A stretch of DNA of 64,000 nt from Klebsiella sp. BIGb0407 (GTDB taxonomy: Bacteria; Pseudomonadota; Gammaproteobacteria; Enterobacterales; Enterobacteriaceae). The notes below the pieces were generated by a model that ran no database searches, was not told the DNA's origin, and worked only from the letters and a program-made list of their open reading frames with translations. The stretch is taken from assembly GCF_024807845.1 (NCBI RefSeq), contig NZ_JANUEQ010000009.1, positions 124,001 through 188,000 on the forward strand, given 5' to 3'. Each line of letters begins with the position of its first letter. The first letter of the stretch is position 1. The translations under genes were made by a program, and so were the position numbers. Below, piece after piece: positions 26,677 through 36,605 of the stretch.

Positions 26677-28632
26677 ATGAGCCAATTGAAAAAACATGCT
26701 ATCCCTGCTGCGATTGCCGAACGTTGCCTGATCAATCCGGAACAGTATCAAGCCATGTATCAACAGTCAGTTCAGGATCCGGATACCTTCTGGGGTGAAC
26801 AAGGAAAGATCCTTGACTGGATAACCCCTTATCAGAAAGTAAAAAACACTTCTTTCGCGCCAGGAAATATCTCCATTAAATGGTATGAAGATGGCACGCT
26901 CAATCTTGCTGCTAACTGTCTTGACAGGCATTTAGAAACTCAGGGCGATACCACCGCCATCATCTGGGAAGGTGATGATGCCACTCAGAGTAAACATATC
27001 TCTTATCGGGAATTACATCGCGATGTGTGCCGCTTTGCTAATGTGTTACTTGCTCAGGGCATAAAAAAAGGTGATGTCGTTGCTATCTATATGCCGATGG
27101 TGCCGGAAGCCGCCGTTGCGATGCTGGCTTGTGCCCGTATCGGTGCGATTCACTCGGTTATTTTTGGCGGTTTTTCGCCGGAAGCCGTTGCCGGACGTAT
27201 TATTGACTCACGTACCCGTCTGGTTATCACGGCGGATGAAGGTGTCCGTGCCGGACGCGCAATTCCCCTGAAAAAAAATGTCGATGAAGCCCTGAAAAAC
27301 CCGCAGGTTACCAGTGTTGATAGCGTGATAGTTCTTAAACGCACGGGTGGCAATACCGAATGGCACCAGGGTCGTGATATCTGGTGGCATGAGGCTATTG
27401 AACAGGTCAGTGACCAGCATACGCCGGTTGCAATGAATGCCGAAGACCCACTGTTTATTCTCTATACCTCGGGCTCAACCGGAAAACCGAAAGGCGTGCT
27501 GCATACCACCGGTGGATACCTGGTCTATGCTGCAACAAGTTTTAAATATGTTTTTGACTATCATCCGGGTGATATTTACTGGTGTACCGCAGATGTAGGC
27601 TGGGTTACCGGCCATAGTTATCTGCTCTATGGTCCGCTGGCATGTGGCGCTACCACGTTGATGTTTGAAGGTGTTCCTAACTGGCCTAAACCTAATCGTA
27701 TGGCTCAGGTCGTGGATAAGCATCAGGTCAATATTCTTTATACCGCACCAACCGCAATTCGGGCCTTAATGGCAGAAGGTGATAAAGCGACCGAAGGCAC
27801 CAGCCGTACGTCATTGCGCCTGTTAGGATCGGTCGGTGAACCTATTAACCCGGAAGCCTGGGAGTGGTATTCAAAGCATATCGGGAATAGCAACTGCCCT
27901 ATTGTTGATACCTGGTGGCAGACCGAAACCGGCGGCTTTATGATTGCGCCTCTGCCTGGTGCAACCGAACTGAAACCCGGTTCAGCCACAAACCCATTCT
28001 TTGGCGTACAGCCTGCGATAGTGGATAACGAAGGTAATCCACTTTCTGGTGCCACAGAAGGTAATCTGGCAATTATCGACTCTTGGCCTGGGCAAGCACG
28101 TACGCTATTTGGCGACCATGAACGCTTTGAACAAACCTATTTCTCCACGTTTAAGAATATGTATTTCAGTGGTGATGGTGCACGTCGTGATGAAGACGGT
28201 TATTACTGGATAACCGGACGAGTGGACGATGTTCTGAACGTTTCTGGTCACCGTCTGGGTACGGCTGAAATAGAGTCGGCTTTAGTTTCTCACCCGAAAA
28301 TAGCTGAAGCAGCGGTAGTGGGTATTCCTCATAATATTAAAGGTCAGGCAATTTATGCCTACGTCACCTTAAATCATGGGGAAGAACCTTCACCTGAGCT
28401 GTATACCGAAGTCCGTAATTGGGTGCGTAAAGAAATAGGCCCACTGGCAACTCCGGATATTCTGCACTGGACTGATTCTTTGCCAAAAACCCGTTCCGGG
28501 AAAATCATGCGCCGTATTCTCCGTAAGATTGCGAGCGGAGATACCAGCAACCTCGGTGATACTTCCACTCTCGCCGATCCGGGCGTTGTCGAGAAACTGC
28601 TGGAAGAAAAGCAGACCTTAACCACTTCCTGA
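26677..28632 (+). CDS. acs: Acetyl-coenzyme A synthetase
   Basis: ATP-dependent acetate activation to acetyl-CoA via acetyl-AMP, 651 aa, near the E. coli length of 652. The AMP-binding P-loop is [12 protein letters not shown] near residue 263. The WWQTETGG segment is near 413 and the hinge and A8 loop are in [15 protein letters not shown]-type sequence. The regulatory lysine that is acetylated in this enzyme is Lys609 in RSGKIMRR. It is a cytosolic, high-affinity acetate scavenger. It heads the acs-yjcH-actP operon and is preceded by AAAGGAGA. Lys609 implies conserved control by acetylation. Confidence 0.97.
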   Translation: MSQLKKHAIPAAIAERCLINPEQYQAMYQQSVQDPDTFWGEQGKILDWITPYQKVKNTSFAPGNISIKWYEDGTLNLAANCLDRHLETQGDTTAIIWEGDDATQSKHISYRELHRDVCRFANVLLAQGIKKGDVVAIYMPMVPEAAVAMLACARIGAIHSVIFGGFSPEAVAGRIIDSRTRLVITADEGVRAGRAIPLKKNVDEALKNPQVTSVDSVIVLKRTGGNTEWHQGRDIWWHEAIEQVSDQHTPVAMNAEDPLFILYTSGSTGKPKGVLHTTGGYLVYAATSFKYVFDYHPGDIYWCTADVGWVTGHSYLLYGPLACGATTLMFEGVPNWPKPNRMAQVVDKHQVNILYTAPTAIRALMAEGDKATEGTSRTSLRLLGSVGEPINPEAWEWYSKHIGNSNCPIVDTWWQTETGGFMIAPLPGATELKPGSATNPFFGVQPAIVDNEGNPLSGATEGNLAIIDSWPGQARTLFGDHERFEQTYFSTFKNMYFSGDGARRDEDGYYWITGRVDDVLNVSGHRLGTAEIESALVSHPKIAEAAVVGIPHNIKGQAIYAYVTLNHGEEPSPELYTEVRNWVRKEIGPLATPDILHWTDSLPKTRSGKIMRRILRKIASGDTSNLGDTSTLADPGVVEKLLEEKQTLTTS

Positions 28633-28661
28633 TAATGCCATAACGCCATAACACCTGTGCC

Positions 28662-28685
28662 ACCCTCTTCTTTTCGGAAGAGGGT
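28662..28685 (+). repeat. Intercistronic hairpin between acs and yjcH
   Basis: 9-bp stem ACCCTCTTC (28662-28670) with its complement at 28677-28685 in the 88-base gap. It may reduce downstream expression or stabilise acs mRNA. Confidence 0.5.
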
Positions 28686-28720
28686 ATCATTCCCCATATA
28701 AGAACCCTGGAGGTTCTGCG

Positions 28721-29035
28721 ATGAATGACGATATTTATCAACGGATAGAAAGTAATGCGCATTTCAAAGAACTCGTCACTAAAAGACAACGTTTCGCTTT
28801 TACGCTCTCATTACTGATGTTAATTGTTTATGTTGGCTTCATCCTGCTTATTGCCTTTGCTCCCGCCTGGCTTGGCACACCATTATATTCCGGAACCACT
28901 GTGACACGCGGTATCCCTATCGGAATTGGCATCATTGTTTTCTCTTTTATTCTCACCGGAATTTATGTCTGGCGAGCCAACGGTGAATTTGATCGTTTAA
29001 ATCGTGAGATTCTGGATGAGGTAAAAGTTTCATGA
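28721..29035 (+). CDS. yjcH: DUF485 membrane protein YjcH
   Basis: A 104-aa inner-membrane protein with two transmembrane helices (about residues 26-48 and 62-84) and the DUF485 opening [22 protein letters not shown]. It is always found just before ActP-type acetate permeases and is thought to accompany them, possibly as an accessory subunit. The start has TGGAGG ahead. Its stop overlaps the actP start by 4 bases. Confidence 0.93.
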   Translation: MNDDIYQRIESNAHFKELVTKRQRFAFTLSLLMLIVYVGFILLIAFAPAWLGTPLYSGTTVTRGIPIGIGIIVFSFILTGIYVWRANGEFDRLNREILDEVKVS

Positions 29036-30690
29036 AATATTTTTTGACGATATTCACCACCCTGCTTCTTAGCTTACCTGTCAGTGCTTTCGCAGCCGAT
29101 GCGCTGACTGGCGATGTCGAACGTCAGCCGACTAACTGGCAGGCGATTGTGATGTTTCTTATCTTCGTGCTGCTGACACTCTATATTACCTACTGGGCGT
29201 CCCGACGTACTCGTTCGCGTAATGACTATTATACCGCCGGCGGTAATATCACTGGCTTTCAGAATGGACTGGCCATTGCCGGTGACTTTATGTCGGCCGC
29301 CTCATTTCTGGGTATTTCGGCGCTGGTCTATACCTCCGGCTTTGATGGTTTAATCTATTCTCTCGGCTTTCTGGTGGGCTGGCCCATTATTCTCTTCCTG
29401 ATTGCCGAACGCTTGCGCAATCTGGGGCGTTATACCTTTGCCGATGTGGCATCTTACCGTCTGAAGCAAAAACCGATTCGTATATTGTCCGCCTGTGGCT
29501 CACTGGTGGTTGTGGCATTGTATTTGATAGCCCAGATGGTCGGTGCAGGGAAGCTTATCCAGCTGTTATTTGGTCTGAACTACCATATTGCCGTGGTTCT
29601 GGTCGGGATACTGATGGTGCTCTATGTTCTGTTTGGCGGCATGCTGGCAACCACATGGGTACAGATAATTAAAGCCATTCTGCTGTTATTCGGCGCAAGT
29701 TTTATGGCCTTTATGGTGATGAAGCATGTTGGTTTTAGCTTCAATAACCTGTTCAGCGAAGCGATTGCCGTACACCCGAAAGGGGCCGCTATTATGAGTC
29801 CGGGAGGACTTGTCAAAGACCCTATATCAGCGCTCTCGCTCGGTCTCGGACTGATGTTTGGTACCGCCGGACTACCGCATATTCTGATGCGCTTCTTCAC
29901 GGTTAAAGATGCACGTGAAGCACGTAAAAGCGTGTTTTATGCCACTGGCTTTATGGGTTACTTCTATATTCTGACCTTTATTATCGGTTTTGGCGCGATT
30001 GTCCTGGTCAGTGCGAATCCAGACTTTAAAGATGCCGCAGGCGGTCTGATCGGCGGTAACAATATGGCCGCGGTTCACCTGTCTGATGCCGTAGGCGGAA
30101 GTCTGTTCCTTGGCTTTATCTCGGCGGTAGCCTTTGCCACCATTCTTGCAGTCGTTGCCGGACTGACACTTGCCGGAGCCTCAGCGGTTTCTCACGATTT
30201 GTACGCTAACGTGTTCCGTAAAGGTGCCAGTGAGCGTGATGAACTCAAAGTATCGAAAATTACTGTTCTGGTACTCGGCGTAGTGGCCATTCTGTTAGGT
30301 ATTTTATTTGAAAACCAGAATATCGCCTTTATGGTGGGTCTGGCCTTCTCCATCGCTGCCAGCTGTAATTTCCCTATTATCCTGCTGTCGATGTACTGGT
30401 CGAAACTGACCACCCGCGGTGCGATGATCGGTGGCTGGCTTGGACTGATAACTGCGGTGGGACTGATGATCCTCGGCCCTACTGTCTGGGTACAGATCCT
30501 TGGTCACGAGAAAGCGGTATTCCCTTATGAGTATCCGGCGCTGTTCTCTATTCTGATAGCCTTTGTGGGTATTTGGGTCTTCTCAGCGACCGATAATACC
30601 GAGCAGGGAAAACTGGAGCGCGAAAAGTTCCGTGCTCAGTTTATTCGTTCACAAACCGGGATTGGTATTGAGGAAGGGCGCTCTCACTAA
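29032..30690 (+). CDS. actP: Acetate/glycolate:cation symporter ActP
   Basis: Sodium/solute symporter family (SSS) permease, 552 aa (549 in E. coli), that takes up acetate and glycolate. A cleavable signal peptide ([17 protein letters not shown]) precedes 13 helices. The SSS landmarks are [26 protein letters not shown] near residue 70 and [24 protein letters not shown] near 280. The C-terminal tail is basic and cytoplasmic. Acetate imported here is activated by Acs from the same operon. Confidence 0.96.
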   Translation: MKYFLTIFTTLLLSLPVSAFAADALTGDVERQPTNWQAIVMFLIFVLLTLYITYWASRRTRSRNDYYTAGGNITGFQNGLAIAGDFMSAASFLGISALVYTSGFDGLIYSLGFLVGWPIILFLIAERLRNLGRYTFADVASYRLKQKPIRILSACGSLVVVALYLIAQMVGAGKLIQLLFGLNYHIAVVLVGILMVLYVLFGGMLATTWVQIIKAILLLFGASFMAFMVMKHVGFSFNNLFSEAIAVHPKGAAIMSPGGLVKDPISALSLGLGLMFGTAGLPHILMRFFTVKDAREARKSVFYATGFMGYFYILTFIIGFGAIVLVSANPDFKDAAGGLIGGNNMAAVHLSDAVGGSLFLGFISAVAFATILAVVAGLTLAGASAVSHDLYANVFRKGASERDELKVSKITVLVLGVVAILLGILFENQNIAFMVGLAFSIAASCNFPIILLSMYWSKLTTRGAMIGGWLGLITAVGLMILGPTVWVQILGHEKAVFPYEYPALFSILIAFVGIWVFSATDNTEQGKLEREKFRAQFIRSQTGIGIEEGRSH

Positions 30691-30700
30691 CGATTCAGTC

Positions 30701-30725
30701 GTACTGGGGGCAAAGCCCCCAGTAC
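30701..30725. terminator. Strong hairpin between convergent actP and yjcE
   Basis: 11-bp GC-rich perfect stem (30701-30711 with 30715-30725) around a 3-base loop, ten bases after actP and before the yjcE stop. No T-run on either side, but its position suits a bidirectional stop. Confidence 0.55.
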
Positions 30726-30736
30726 GTCACCGTTAA

Positions 30737-32383
30737 TTACTCTTGTTCTATTAATAACGTCTCAAGTAAATCAAGATCATGAAGTAGTTTCTTCAGCGTC
30801 TCGTTACTGATTTGTTTGGTGGCACGTAAATGATATAGCTCACCCCGTTCGGAACGTAATGCAGCCAGGCGGAAGCGTCGTTCGAGATTCTCTTCCAACT
30901 CGCTGTTATCCGCATTCTTACTGCCATCAATACGGCGACGTAAATTACCAATAACCCGTGAACTGACTTCTTTCAGTAACTGGTTATCGATATTTTCCTT
31001 GGTATCCGTAAGCAGGCGTTCTTCCATTTTCTGAATCGTTACGATGGCCACTTCGCCGGTCGCTGCCCGAGCCAGGCGTTCCTCTTTGCGCAATATAAGT
31101 GGGTCGCCCATATCAACGTGCCTGAGCAGGATAGGGAGCATAACAACCCCGGCAAACAACGAGAACAGAATGACACCTGCGGCAATAAAGATAAGCTCAT
31201 AACGTGCCGGGAATGGCGTACCGTCTAACAGGAACAATGGGATAGAAAGCACACCTGCCAGCGTTATCGCACCACGTACACCCGCAAATGATGCAATACA
31301 TAATTCACGGGTAGTAAACGAACCAAAAGCCAGCGGGCGTTTTTTCATAAAGTGGAGGCTTATTTGTTTCATCGCCCACAGCCACAGGAAGCGCAAGATA
31401 ATCAAGGCAAAATAGATAATGACCACATCAAGGAAGAGCATCCATAACTCAACATCCGGGTCTGCATTCGCCGCACTGATTGACGTTTCAAGAATGCCCG
31501 GAAGCTGTAAGCCTAATAGCAGGAATACCATGCCGTTAAACACAAACTCCAGCATCGCCCAGACACTGTTAGCACGTAAACGCATTGCCAGAGGAGCGTT
31601 ACGTAGTACACCGGCGCGGGTGATAGTCATACCTGCGGCAACGGCTGCCAGGATACCGGAAACACCAATATGTTCAGCTATCAGATAAGACGCGAATGGC
31701 AGCAGCAGCAGCAGCAGAATTTGCGTGGCAGGTTCATCACCGCTGTAACGGCTCATCAGACGCATCGATTTACCATACAGCCAGCTGATGGCAATACCCG
31801 CTAATAAGCCGCCGATAGCAACTTTAAAGAATTCGAAGGAAGCGCCACCGACGGTGAAGGCCATACTGCCTATCGCGACAGCAACTGCCAGTTTCAGAGA
31901 TACCAGACCTGAGGCGTCGTTCATTAACGCTTCGCCCTGTAGAATCCCCATAATCCGCTTCGGTATCCGTCCTTCCCCGACAATACCGGATAAGGCTACG
32001 GCATCAGTCGGTGACAAGACAGCTGCCAGAGCAAATGCCGGTATTAACGGGATACCTGGCACCATGAAATAAATCAGGAATCCAATCCCGACGACAGTAA
32101 CAATGACCAGAACTAAAGCCAGGCCGATAATTTCCCGGCCCTGACTCAAAAACTCATTTACCGGTGTTTTCCAGCCATCAGCAAACAGCAATGGCGGGAT
32201 AAACAACAGTAAGAAAAGTTCAGGATCAAACTCTACATGCAGGCCAAATTGTGGCCATGCAAGCAGCGCGCCTATGGCAATCTGCATCAGGGGGAGAGGG
32301 ATCTGAAAAGGTAATACCTTTGTTATCACACCGGAGAGTGATACCACGAGAGTCATAATGAGAATAGTAAAGAAAATTTCCAT
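30737..32383 (-). CDS. yjcE: CPA1-family Na+/H+ antiporter YjcE
   Basis: Inner-membrane cation/proton antiporter, 548 aa (E. coli YjcE 549). About 12 hydrophobic helices fill residues 1-400. The family motifs are ELFLLLFIPPLLFADGWKTP near residue 55, AAVLSPTDAVALSGI with the ion-binding Asp near 125, ALMNDASGLVSLKLAVAVA near 155 and GVRGAITLAGVLSIP near 365. A cytoplasmic tail of about 120 residues with RRIDG and LERRFRLAALRSERGELYHLR is shared with E. coli. The physiological ion is not settled in the literature I know. Confidence 0.94.
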   Translation of the reverse strand: MEIFFTILIMTLVVSLSGVITKVLPFQIPLPLMQIAIGALLAWPQFGLHVEFDPELFLLLFIPPLLFADGWKTPVNEFLSQGREIIGLALVLVIVTVVGIGFLIYFMVPGIPLIPAFALAAVLSPTDAVALSGIVGEGRIPKRIMGILQGEALMNDASGLVSLKLAVAVAIGSMAFTVGGASFEFFKVAIGGLLAGIAISWLYGKSMRLMSRYSGDEPATQILLLLLLPFASYLIAEHIGVSGILAAVAAGMTITRAGVLRNAPLAMRLRANSVWAMLEFVFNGMVFLLLGLQLPGILETSISAANADPDVELWMLFLDVVIIYFALIILRFLWLWAMKQISLHFMKKRPLAFGSFTTRELCIASFAGVRGAITLAGVLSIPLFLLDGTPFPARYELIFIAAGVILFSLFAGVVMLPILLRHVDMGDPLILRKEERLARAATGEVAIVTIQKMEERLLTDTKENIDNQLLKEVSSRVIGNLRRRIDGSKNADNSELEENLERRFRLAALRSERGELYHLRATKQISNETLKKLLHDLDLLETLLIEQE

Positions 32384-32818
32384 GCTTTCCTTAGTTCTGA
32401 TATCGGTAAAAAAATCATCCTAAAACTGAGTTTAGAAGAGCGTTATTCCCTATCTGTAACAGAGGTGAGAGTAGAGTCAGGATATATCATTCTATATTGC
32501 ATCTCCCTGCCTCCTGCACACAACTCCATATGACTGTTTTTTCACAAGAGACTTTATCTGCAGTCACTGAATTCGATAATAAAACAAATCATCGCCATGC
32601 TCCTGCCAGGAGAAATACAGTATAGCGGGTAGGTTACATTCGCATTTTTATTGATGCATTTTACAAATAGTCCTGACTCTGACTATGTTTCCGTGAGCCG
32701 GACACAAAGCCTGTTTTTAACTTCATCGTACATTCAATTTGCATTCTTATTTTCCTCTCATTTTCACGATAACCTTTTAAAAATAAAATACTTATCGTGA
32801 TAACACGGAGATTGTTCA
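32384..32818. other. Intergenic region between divergent yjcE and the small secreted protein gene
   Basis: 435 bases, no credible gene. Contains the inverted repeat at 32764-32800 and promoters for both flanking genes. Confidence 0.45.
32764..32800. promoter_or_regulatory. Perfect 9-bp inverted repeat before the small secreted protein gene
   Basis: TCACGATAA (32764-32772) and TTATCGTGA (32792-32800) are exact complements 19 bases apart, ending 18 bases before the ATG. It could be an operator or a 5' leader hairpin near the ribosome binding site (ACGGAG). Confidence 0.45.
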
Positions 32819-33115
32819 ATGAATATATTTAAGAAGACTTTACTTGCTGCCACTCTGATTGCTTGCACCGCCAGTGCTTTTGCTGCACCGACTGAAAGAA
32901 CCCGACCAGCGCCGCATAACAATGAACGCCCGGATTTGATGGGGCCACCACCAGCGCCACTCTATTTAATCATGCAACAAACTGATTCCCCCAATGAAAC
33001 GCTGAACAATGTAGTCAAAAATGTTCCAGTCCTGGAAAAAGGAAAGCGCTACGAAATAAAACTAGAAGTGAAAGAATTACCCCCGGCACCACAAGAAATA
33101 CCCACCCCCCAGTAA
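32819..33115 (+). CDS. Small secreted proline-rich protein of unknown function
   Basis: A 98-aa periplasmic or secreted protein. The signal peptide KKTLLAATLIACTASAFA ends at a clear AFA-A site near residue 22. The mature part is rich in Pro and charged residues (NNERPDLMGPPPAP), with one amphipathic core (YLIMQQTDSPNETLNNVVKNVPVLEKGKRYEIKLEV) and a Pro-rich tail. It has a good ribosome binding site and is followed at once by a textbook terminator, so it is a real monocistronic gene. I do not recognise the family. Confidence 0.75.
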   Translation: MNIFKKTLLAATLIACTASAFAAPTERTRPAPHNNERPDLMGPPPAPLYLIMQQTDSPNETLNNVVKNVPVLEKGKRYEIKLEVKELPPAPQEIPTPQ

Positions 33116-33123
33116 TACAGGTT

Positions 33124-33153
33124 AAAGCCCCCGCCCCCCACGAAGGGGGCTTT
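33124..33153 (+). terminator. Rho-independent terminator of the small secreted protein gene
   Basis: 9-bp stem AAAGCCCCC (33124-33132) with GGGGGCTTT (33145-33153), followed by a T and C-rich tail, nine bases after the stop. Confidence 0.8.
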
Positions 33154-33379
33154 TCTGTCTGAAACAAACTAAAACCATTTTCTGCAGGATGGTTTTGAAT
33201 ATCTTCTAAAAAACACCCTTAATACCCACAATACAGAGACGGCACGCGTGAGATATCGTCACTATCAGGCATAGCTTCAAGAATCGACGTTAAGGGTAAA
33301 CGGGTACTGATATCAGCGGGGAAAGAAATGTTAAAGCCAGAGGGGCGAGTTACCTTCAGGTAACTCGCCTGCAAGAGGG

Positions 33380-34729
33380 TTAGATAGCCCAGCCACCTGC
33401 GTAGAAAACAACCAGTGCAACAGCAATGACCACTGTACCGATATTCAATTTACGCCATTCACCCGCAACGATGCGACCGATGACCAGAGAGGCGAAACCA
33501 ATCATGATCCCGGTGACAATATTACAGGTCAGTACAATAAAGACCGCGGTAATTAACCCGGCCATCGCATCGACGAAGTCAGCAAAATCAAGTTTTGAGA
33601 CGTTGCTTAACATCAGCAAGCCGACATACATCAGAGCAGGTGCCGTCGCGTAAGCAGGGACCAGATAAGACAGTGGTGATAAGAACAGGATGCAGAGGAA
33701 CAATACACCCACAGTGAGAGCTGTCAGACCTGTTTTGCCGCCCGCCGCAGTACCCGCCGCAGACTCAATATATACAGCCGCAGGAGCCGCTCCGACCAGA
33801 CCTGAAAACACGCTACTGACCGAGTCAGTGGTCAGCGCTTTACCGCCATCGATGATCTGACCATTTTTATCCAGCAGATTAGCCTGTCCTGCAACGGCAC
33901 GAATCGTCCCGGTAGCATCAAAGACCGCTGTCATAACCAGAGCAAAAACGCTCGGCAGTACAATCGGGTCCAGCGCACCGAGAATATCGAGGCTACCCAC
34001 TAACGAGTGGCCGGATTCATCTTGCAGAGAAGGCATTGCAAAGATGCCGGTGAAATGTACCGATGGGTCAAAAATCATTCCCAGGATAGATATCACGACG
34101 ATAGTCAGCAGAATACCGCCAGGTACACGTAACTTCTCCAGACCAATAATAGCCGCCAGACCCGCCAGAGACATGATGACCGGGAAACTGGCAAAATCAC
34201 CCAGGGCAACAGGCAGGCCATCCAGTGGATTTTTGACCACCAGGCCGACGCCATTTGCAGCGATCAGTAACAGAAACAGGCCGATACCGATACCCGCACC
34301 GTGCGCAACACCCATCGGCAAGTTACGCAAAATCCAGCTACGGATCCCGGTAACAGAGATAATGGTAAACAATACGCCCATCAGGAATACCGCACCCAGT
34401 GCAACGGGTACACTGATGCTTTGTCCCAGCACCAGGCTAAATGCCGTAAATGCAGTCAGGGAAATAGCACAACCAATCGCTAACGGCAGGTTGGCCCACA
34501 GCCCCATCAGGATGGAACCTAAACCGGCAACCAGACAGGTGGCAACAAAAACAGCTGTCGGTGGAAAACCCGCTTTACCCAGCATACTCGGTACCACAAT
34601 GACCGAATAGACCATGGCTAAAAATGTCGTCAGACCAGCAATGAGTTCCTGGCGAACGGTACTACCACGCGCAGAAATTTTAAACCAGGCGTCGAGAGAA
34701 CCGCCGGCACGTGGAGAAGGAGTAGACAT
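33380..34729 (-). CDS. ghxP: Guanine/hypoxanthine permease GhxP (NCS2/AzgA type)
   Basis: Inner-membrane purine:H+ symporter, 449 aa, the same length as E. coli GhxP (YjcD), with about 13-14 helices. Conserved parts include [14 protein letters not shown] near residue 33, [25 protein letters not shown]-type [31 protein letters not shown] and [20 protein letters not shown] chose the ATG at 34729 (MSTPSP...) over 34738, because AGGGGA is correctly spaced only for the inner start. PurR-like boxes lie upstream, so purine repression is likely. Confidence 0.94.
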   Translation of the reverse strand: MSTPSPRAGGSLDAWFKISARGSTVRQELIAGLTTFLAMVYSVIVVPSMLGKAGFPPTAVFVATCLVAGLGSILMGLWANLPLAIGCAISLTAFTAFSLVLGQSISVPVALGAVFLMGVLFTIISVTGIRSWILRNLPMGVAHGAGIGIGLFLLLIAANGVGLVVKNPLDGLPVALGDFASFPVIMSLAGLAAIIGLEKLRVPGGILLTIVVISILGMIFDPSVHFTGIFAMPSLQDESGHSLVGSLDILGALDPIVLPSVFALVMTAVFDATGTIRAVAGQANLLDKNGQIIDGGKALTTDSVSSVFSGLVGAAPAAVYIESAAGTAAGGKTGLTALTVGVLFLCILFLSPLSYLVPAYATAPALMYVGLLMLSNVSKLDFADFVDAMAGLITAVFIVLTCNIVTGIMIGFASLVIGRIVAGEWRKLNIGTVVIAVALVVFYAGGWAI

Positions 34730-34828
34730 ACGAAACATCCCCTGAGATTTTTAGGATTCGATTCATCTGTACGAGGGAAAACTTACGTTATTCGTTATTT
34801 TGCTCTTTTGATAAAAGACGCATCAAAA

Positions 34829-34844
34829 AAGCAAACGTTTACCT
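34829..34844. promoter_or_regulatory. PurR box proximal to ghxP
   Basis: AAGCAAACGTTTACCT matches the PurR consensus ACGCAAACGTTTNCGT at all but two defined positions. It lies 100 bases before the ghxP start. A purine permease is a sensible PurR target. Confidence 0.65.
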
Positions 34845-34871
34845 TCGAACAAAAAATCAGTGCATGTGCCT

Positions 34872-34930
34872 TAAATAATTCGAGTTGCTTGTTAGCGCAG
34901 AGGTCATCGGGTCGATGACTGAAAGCAACA
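34872..34930. repeat. Dispersed enterobacterial intergenic repeat, copy 3 (short)
   Basis: Contains the head AAATAATTCGAGTTGC and a mirror GAAAGCAAC. It is shorter than copies 1 and 2. It sits between the two PurR-like boxes of ghxP. Confidence 0.55.
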
Positions 34931-35064
34931 CCCAAACAGCTTTAACTACGATGGGCAGAAAATGAAAGCAAACGATTATCCAGCCTTATTACTGCGATTT
35001 TCAACCTGAGTTTGATGATTTTCGTCAACAAAACGACGATAAGGTCATTTTATCGCCACCGTAT

Positions 35065-35080
35065 GCGCAAACGTTATCGT
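35065..35080. promoter_or_regulatory. Second PurR-like box, distal to ghxP
   Basis: GCGCAAACGTTATCGT matches the PurR consensus except at two positions. It lies just beyond the soxR stop, 336 bases before ghxP. A weaker third match (AAGCAAACGATTATCC) lies at 34967-34982. Confidence 0.5.
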
Positions 35081-35110
35081 TTTTGCGTAACAAATGACGC
35101 CTGAACGGAA

Positions 35111-35569
35111 TTATTCGTCCAGCAAGAGTCTGGCTCCAGTCCCTTCGTCACCCAATTTATCGCCCGGATTTCGTAGCGGGCAATCCACTCCCGACAGGCA
35201 CCCGCAGCCAATACAGCCATCTAACTGATCCCGCAGAGCAACCAGCATACGAATACGGCTATCCAGCTCCTCACGCCATACCGAAGAGAGATTCTTCCAG
35301 TCATTTTTATTAATCACGTGGTCATCTGAAAATGCGCTAAAAGCATCACTCACCGTGCTTAGTGGCAGGCCAATGCGTTGCGCCACCTTGATAATGCCGA
35401 CGGTCCGCAGCACGTCACGCCGGTATCGCCGCTGATTACCCGCATTTCTGGTGCTATTGATAAGCCCCTTCGTTTCGTAGAAATGCAAGGTTGAGACAGC
35501 GACGCCACTACGCTTCGCAACTTCACCCGGCGTGAGCAGCGCTTTAATTCTATTTTTTTTCTTTTCCAA
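35111..35569 (-). CDS. soxR: Redox-sensing transcriptional activator SoxR
   Basis: MerR-family regulator with a [2Fe-2S] cluster, 152 aa. The N-terminal helix-turn-helix is [26 protein letters not shown], followed by the wing ([15 protein letters not shown]), a dimerisation helix, and the cluster loop with Cys119, Cys122, Cys124 and Cys130 ([12 protein letters not shown]), the same positions as in E. coli. Oxidation by redox-cycling compounds makes it remodel the soxS promoter. It is divergent from soxS, with the SoxR operator in the 80-base gap. Confidence 0.97.
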   Translation of the reverse strand: MEKKKNRIKALLTPGEVAKRSGVAVSTLHFYETKGLINSTRNAGNQRRYRRDVLRTVGIIKVAQRIGLPLSTVSDAFSAFSDDHVINKNDWKNLSSVWREELDSRIRMLVALRDQLDGCIGCGCLSGVDCPLRNPGDKLGDEGTGARLLLDE

Positions 35570-35576
35570 AATACGC

Positions 35577-35607
35577 TTTACCTCAAGTTAACTTGAGGAA
35601 TTATACT
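35577..35607 (+). promoter_or_regulatory. soxS promoter with SoxR operator
   Basis: The -35 TTTACC (35577-35582) and -10 TATACT (35602-35607) are 19 bases apart, the overlong spacer that MerR-type activators correct. Inside it is the 18-base palindrome CCTCAAGTTAACTTGAGG (35581-35598), the SoxR site as I recall it from E. coli. Confidence 0.93.
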
Positions 35608-35649
35608 CCACAAAAAAGTAATCGGCTAATTTGTAATCGAGGATAATTT

Positions 35650-35973
35650 ATGGCGCACCAGGATATTATTCATACTTTAACTGAGTGGATTGATTCCCAT
35701 ATTGACCAGCCACTTAATATTGACGTTGTGGCAAAAAAATCAGGATATTCAAAATGGTATCTGCAACGTATGTTCCGCACCGTGATGCGTCAGACCTTAG
35801 GTGATTACATTCGCCAGCGCCGTCTGCAAATGGCCGCAGAGGAACTACGAGCCACCAAAAGACCTATTTTCGATATTGCGATGGACTACGGATATGTATC
35901 GCAGCAAACCTTCTCCCGCGTCTTCCGCCGCGCATTTGACCGTACTCCCAGCGACTATCGCCATCAGTGCTAG
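35650..35973 (+). CDS. soxS: Superoxide response transcriptional activator SoxS (AraC/XylS family)
   Basis: A 107-aa activator consisting of a single AraC-type domain with two helix-turn-helices: NIDVVAKKSGYSKWYLQRMFR (residues about 20-40) and IFDIAMDYGYVSQQTFSRVFRRAF (about 77-100). It has no ligand domain, so activity is set by its level, which depends on SoxR. Targets in E. coli include sodA, zwf, fumC, nfo and acrAB. The length equals that of E. coli SoxS. The ribosome binding site GAGGA lies before the ATG. Confidence 0.97.
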   Translation: MAHQDIIHTLTEWIDSHIDQPLNIDVVAKKSGYSKWYLQRMFRTVMRQTLGDYIRQRRLQMAAEELRATKRPIFDIAMDYGYVSQQTFSRVFRRAFDRTPSDYRHQC

Positions 35974-36287
35974 TTTTACCGGGGCCGCCGATCCTTCTTT
36001 AATAGATTTTTTCGGCGGTCGGCTATGGGTGACGACCCAATAGCTTAATCACTTGGCTCCCGCTCCTGACAATAAGTCCTCCCTCTCTTCAAGCTGCAGG
36101 TTGCCTTCGCTACGCTAAGCTAAAATGCACAAAAATCGACCTCGTAACGGATTGTCACAATAAAAAAGTGTGATAAACTTCACACATTCAAGTCAGGTAA
36201 TCACTTTTATATTTTAACGCTTGTTCATTGGCTGTCGGTCTCTTTATCTGGCCTGCACTGATGTGCCTGCTTTAGAGGAACCGTTTT
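35974..36287. other. Intergenic region soxS-yjcB
   Basis: 314 bases with no gene. Small dyads occur near 35984-36019 (CCGCCGA/TCGGCGG). E. coli carries the pdeC gene (yjcC) in this interval; it is absent here. Confidence 0.45.
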
Positions 36288-36563
36288 ATGGGTACAATCA
36301 CCGCTGGCGTCGTGTTAATGCGCTGGCCTTTAGTCAGTGCGATTCTGATGTTTATGGCAAGTACGCTAAATATTAAGCTACGCCGGTCGCACTACCCTGC
36401 TCTCGCTATTATCAGCACTATGATGGGTGTCACCGCTTCATGCTGGTTCGCTACCAGTCTGCTTGGCCTGACAGCCGCAGAAATAGCCACCAGCTGGCTG
36501 GCAGTGAAAGATTCGGTGATTGAAGTGATAAGCAATGCGCCGCCGGCCTGGCCAATACCTTAA
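36288..36563 (+). CDS. yjcB: YjcB family small membrane protein
   Basis: A 91-aa protein matching E. coli YjcB. It contains two hydrophobic segments (residues about 6-25 and 38-60) and the shared pattern GVVLMRWPLVSAILMFMASTLNIKLRR, then CWFATSLLGLTAAEIA. The function is unknown. In E. coli it lies in the same ssb to soxS interval, which supports the identification. Its ATG is preceded by AGAGGAACC. It is followed by a good terminator. Confidence 0.88.
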   Translation: MGTITAGVVLMRWPLVSAILMFMASTLNIKLRRSHYPALAIISTMMGVTASCWFATSLLGLTAAEIATSWLAVKDSVIEVISNAPPAWPIP

Positions 36564-36581
36564 CGCTATCATGCTCTGCTG

Positions 36582-36605
36582 AAATCCTGCCTGCTGGCGG
36601 GATTT
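36582..36605 (+). terminator. Rho-independent terminator after yjcB
   Basis: 10-bp stem AAATCCTGCC with its complement GGCGGGATTT around four bases (one G-T pair), followed by ATTGTTTATT. Confidence 0.7.

Noticed and set aside
34044-34610. 188-codon open frame on the plus strand opposite ghxP
   Set aside because: It is the complement of a firmly identified permease gene; its Arg/Pro/Thr-rich translation is typical of an antisense shadow, with no ribosome binding site.
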